A stretch of 64,000 nucleotides of DNA from Mesorhizobium sp. L-8-3 (GTDB taxonomy: Bacteria; Pseudomonadota; Alphaproteobacteria; Rhizobiales; Rhizobiaceae). The position numbers and the translations under genes were made by a program. The notes beneath the pieces are model-generated. The model was not told the origin of the DNA and ran no database searches. It worked only from the letters and a program-made list of their open reading frames with translations. Positions 62,646 through 64,000 of the stretch are shown here, piece after piece. Each line of letters opens with the position of its first letter. Position 1 is the first letter of the stretch. The DNA lies in assembly GCF_016756615.1 (NCBI RefSeq), contig NZ_AP023262.1, positions 6,945,501 to 7,009,500 of the forward strand. The letters are read 5' to 3'.

Positions 62646-63510
62646 TCAACGGCCGGTGCGATCTCTGCTTCTCCTAGCCTCCATTAGATCCTCTCGGGCG
62701 TGATTGTAGGAGTGGCTTATGTCCCGGCCGACTTGACCACCCCGCTGCAGCTGTTCGTGGGAGGTTTGCGGGCCAACTGTATCACGGACTGCAGCCCCAA
62801 TACCTGCTATGTGGGCGTCCAGATCCGCACTGCGTTCCTCTGCTGCATGCCGCGGAGGAAGCATCTGCGGCAAGATGTCTTGCATGCCGGGAATTGAGTG
62901 AGCTTGGCCCTGTTGATTTGGATCTAACTGGTGATACATCGCGTACATAGCATTGGATGCTGTCGACCTGACGTGGCCATCCGGATCGGTAGCCAATTCA
63001 GCGGCCTGATCAAAAATGCGAGCTTTATTTTCAGCGTTAAACTTGCTGAAGTTTTGCGCAGCGTAAAGCGCTCCGATAGCTTGCGAAGGTGGATCCATGT
63101 TGCCAATGCGATTAACAATACTATCTTGTGTCTCTGGCCGAAGGTAATGAGACACATTACTGACTGCTCTGAATTGCTCCAATGCTACTTCATCCGAGGT
63201 GTGTCCCAACCCGGCAGTCAATTTATCTCCCAGATCGACGGCTGATCGTCCAAGCTGATTGGTCCGCGTTTCAAACTTCGCGAGGTCAGTTTCTGGCTCG
63301 GTTCGAGTGCCCCGAACGGCTATGCGCTCTCGCCTCCCGAGTTCTTTGAAGGTCCCAAGATTTCGCGCTGTATCGCGCGGGTTTAGCGCTTACCAGCCGT
63401 TCTGCAACATCGGTCAATGGTCCGTATGGAAGGTCACGGAGGGTACTGCGATTCCCCACGTCTTGGGATGAACTTGCAGCTGCGCGTGCCCGTTTGTTAT
63501 CGCGATCCAT
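62646..63510 (-). pseudogene. VirF-like F-box effector gene with one-base frameshift
   Basis: The N-terminal part (from ATG 63510) encodes STLRDLPYGPLTDVAERLVS and the second frame continues ARDTARNLGTFKELGRRERIAV, RTEPETDLAKFETR, then LRPETQDSIVNRIGN and an arginine-rich end (REDLMEARRSRDRTGR). The LP-x4-LTDVAERL block and RTEP resemble the F-box region of Agrobacterium VirF, and the basic C-terminus resembles VirB/D4 type IV secretion signals. A VirF-like effector (Msi061) is known from Mesorhizobium loti. One extra base near 63372-63385 splits the frame. Confidence 0.7.
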
Positions 63511-63568
63511 TGCTCGGCCTCCAAAGTCGTTAAGTTACCCAATCAGGGTACCACCGACGCTTGACCTG

Positions 63569-64000
63569 CTAAACCGATATGAGGTTACAGTTGTAGTCTG
63601 GCAGAAGCTTCTCCCAACTCTGGGATACGCCGAGAGCCGTAACCGGGGCAGATTTCCGGGCGGAAGGGGTTTGCGGCGAGAGCGTTCGTGATTCACCGTT
63701 TGCGTGACGCATCAGGATCGTCTCGTAAAAGAGAGTCCGTCGCGATACGCCCCGCGAATGACGATGGTACCTTCGGCTTGACTTATCCTTCGCGCTCTGC
63801 GGGTCCGACGAGAAAATCAGCCTACCCTTGCTGAGACTACCTGCGGAGGACTTGCCGCTACGGCGGTCCTGCTCGATCTCGTACTTGATCTTCTGCCCAT
63901 CAACGAGGTTTGAAAGTCCAGCCCGTTCTACAGCTGGAGTATGGGCGAAAACGTCCTGACCGCCGTCATCGGGCTGGATTAAGCCAAAACCTTTGGTGCT
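63569..64000 (-). CDS. Cold-shock-domain protein, cut by window end
   Basis: The frame enters from the window edge with STKGFGLIQPDDGGQDVFAH (RNP-1-like KGFGLI and RNP-2-like DVFAH) and continues ERAGLSNLVDGQKIKYEIEQD, the second half of a Csp-type OB fold that binds single-stranded nucleic acid. After GKSSAGSL the frame continues about 80 more codons to a TAG at 63569-63571, unusually long for CspA. This may be a real extension or a lost stop. The N-terminus lies outside the window. Confidence 0.75.
   Translation of the reverse strand, partial: STKGFGLIQPDDGGQDVFAHTPAVERAGLSNLVDGQKIKYEIEQDRRSGKSSAGSLSKGRLIFSSDPQSAKDKSSRRYHRHSRGVSRRTLFYETILMRHANGESRTLSPQTPSARKSAPVTALGVSQSWEKLLPDYNCNLISV

Noticed and set aside
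62410..62703. 97-codon + frame
   Set aside because: No domain, poor start context, and partly overlaps the 3' end of the VirF-like gene on the other strand.

Overview
The window reads as a Mesorhizobium-type alphaproteobacterial chromosome crossing into the left end of a symbiosis island (an ICESym-like element). This rests on gene content only; no database was searched. Positions 1-6933 are ordinary core genome on the + strand: a higBA toxin-antitoxin pair (higB cut by the window edge), tRNA-Thr, murA, a DUF2948 gene, hisD, a UPF0262 gene, a low-molecular-weight phosphatase gene, infA, maf, yacG and tRNA-Phe(GAA). A P4-type tyrosine integrase (intS) starts 212 bp after tRNA-Phe. That is the known arrangement of Mesorhizobium symbiosis islands, which integrate at the 3' end of a phe-tRNA gene.

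From 8.9 to 19.4 kb lies a defence-type cargo region. It holds a tightly coupled operon (MerR-like HTH, N6-adenine methyltransferase, PIN nuclease), a retron (reverse transcriptase-TOPRIM fusion with a recognisable msr-msd locus just upstream), a putative AbiC-type abortive-infection membrane protein, a truncated DUF4238 gene fused to an IS30 remnant, and a Fic AMP-transferase gene behind operator-like repeats. It is closed on the right by a decayed copy of the intS 3' half (19.45-19.95 kb), which suggests that two island ends have been stacked at the same tRNA.

From 20.2 to 31.2 kb is the microaerobic respiration block: fixNOQP and fixGHIS (cbb3 oxidase and its assembly factors), a hemerythrin-like protein, an FnrN-type regulator and hemN. 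Two matching palindromes (CTGAY-N4-RTCAG) sit in the divergent promoter regions. From 31.7 to 43.6 kb is a conjugation block on the minus strand: traG, a copG-like gene, trbBCDEJLFGI and a DUF2274 gene. No relaxase gene is seen there.

From 43.6 to 64 kb is a mosaic of symbiosis genes, decayed genes and insertion sequences. Intact or near-intact: a second hemN-like gene, an outer-membrane porin, nodM preceded by a well-conserved nod box, a LuxI-type autoinducer synthase, an alpha-carbonic anhydrase, and a B3/4-lysE-dapA-like cluster. Broken: zinT, an EEP nuclease fragment, partial copies of dapA-like and hemN genes, an IS4 fragment, a three-level nest of insertion sequences (IS630 holding an IS110 element holding another IS110 element), a RIT-type recombinase remnant, and a VirF-like F-box effector gene with a one-base frameshift. 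The window ends inside a cold-shock-domain gene.
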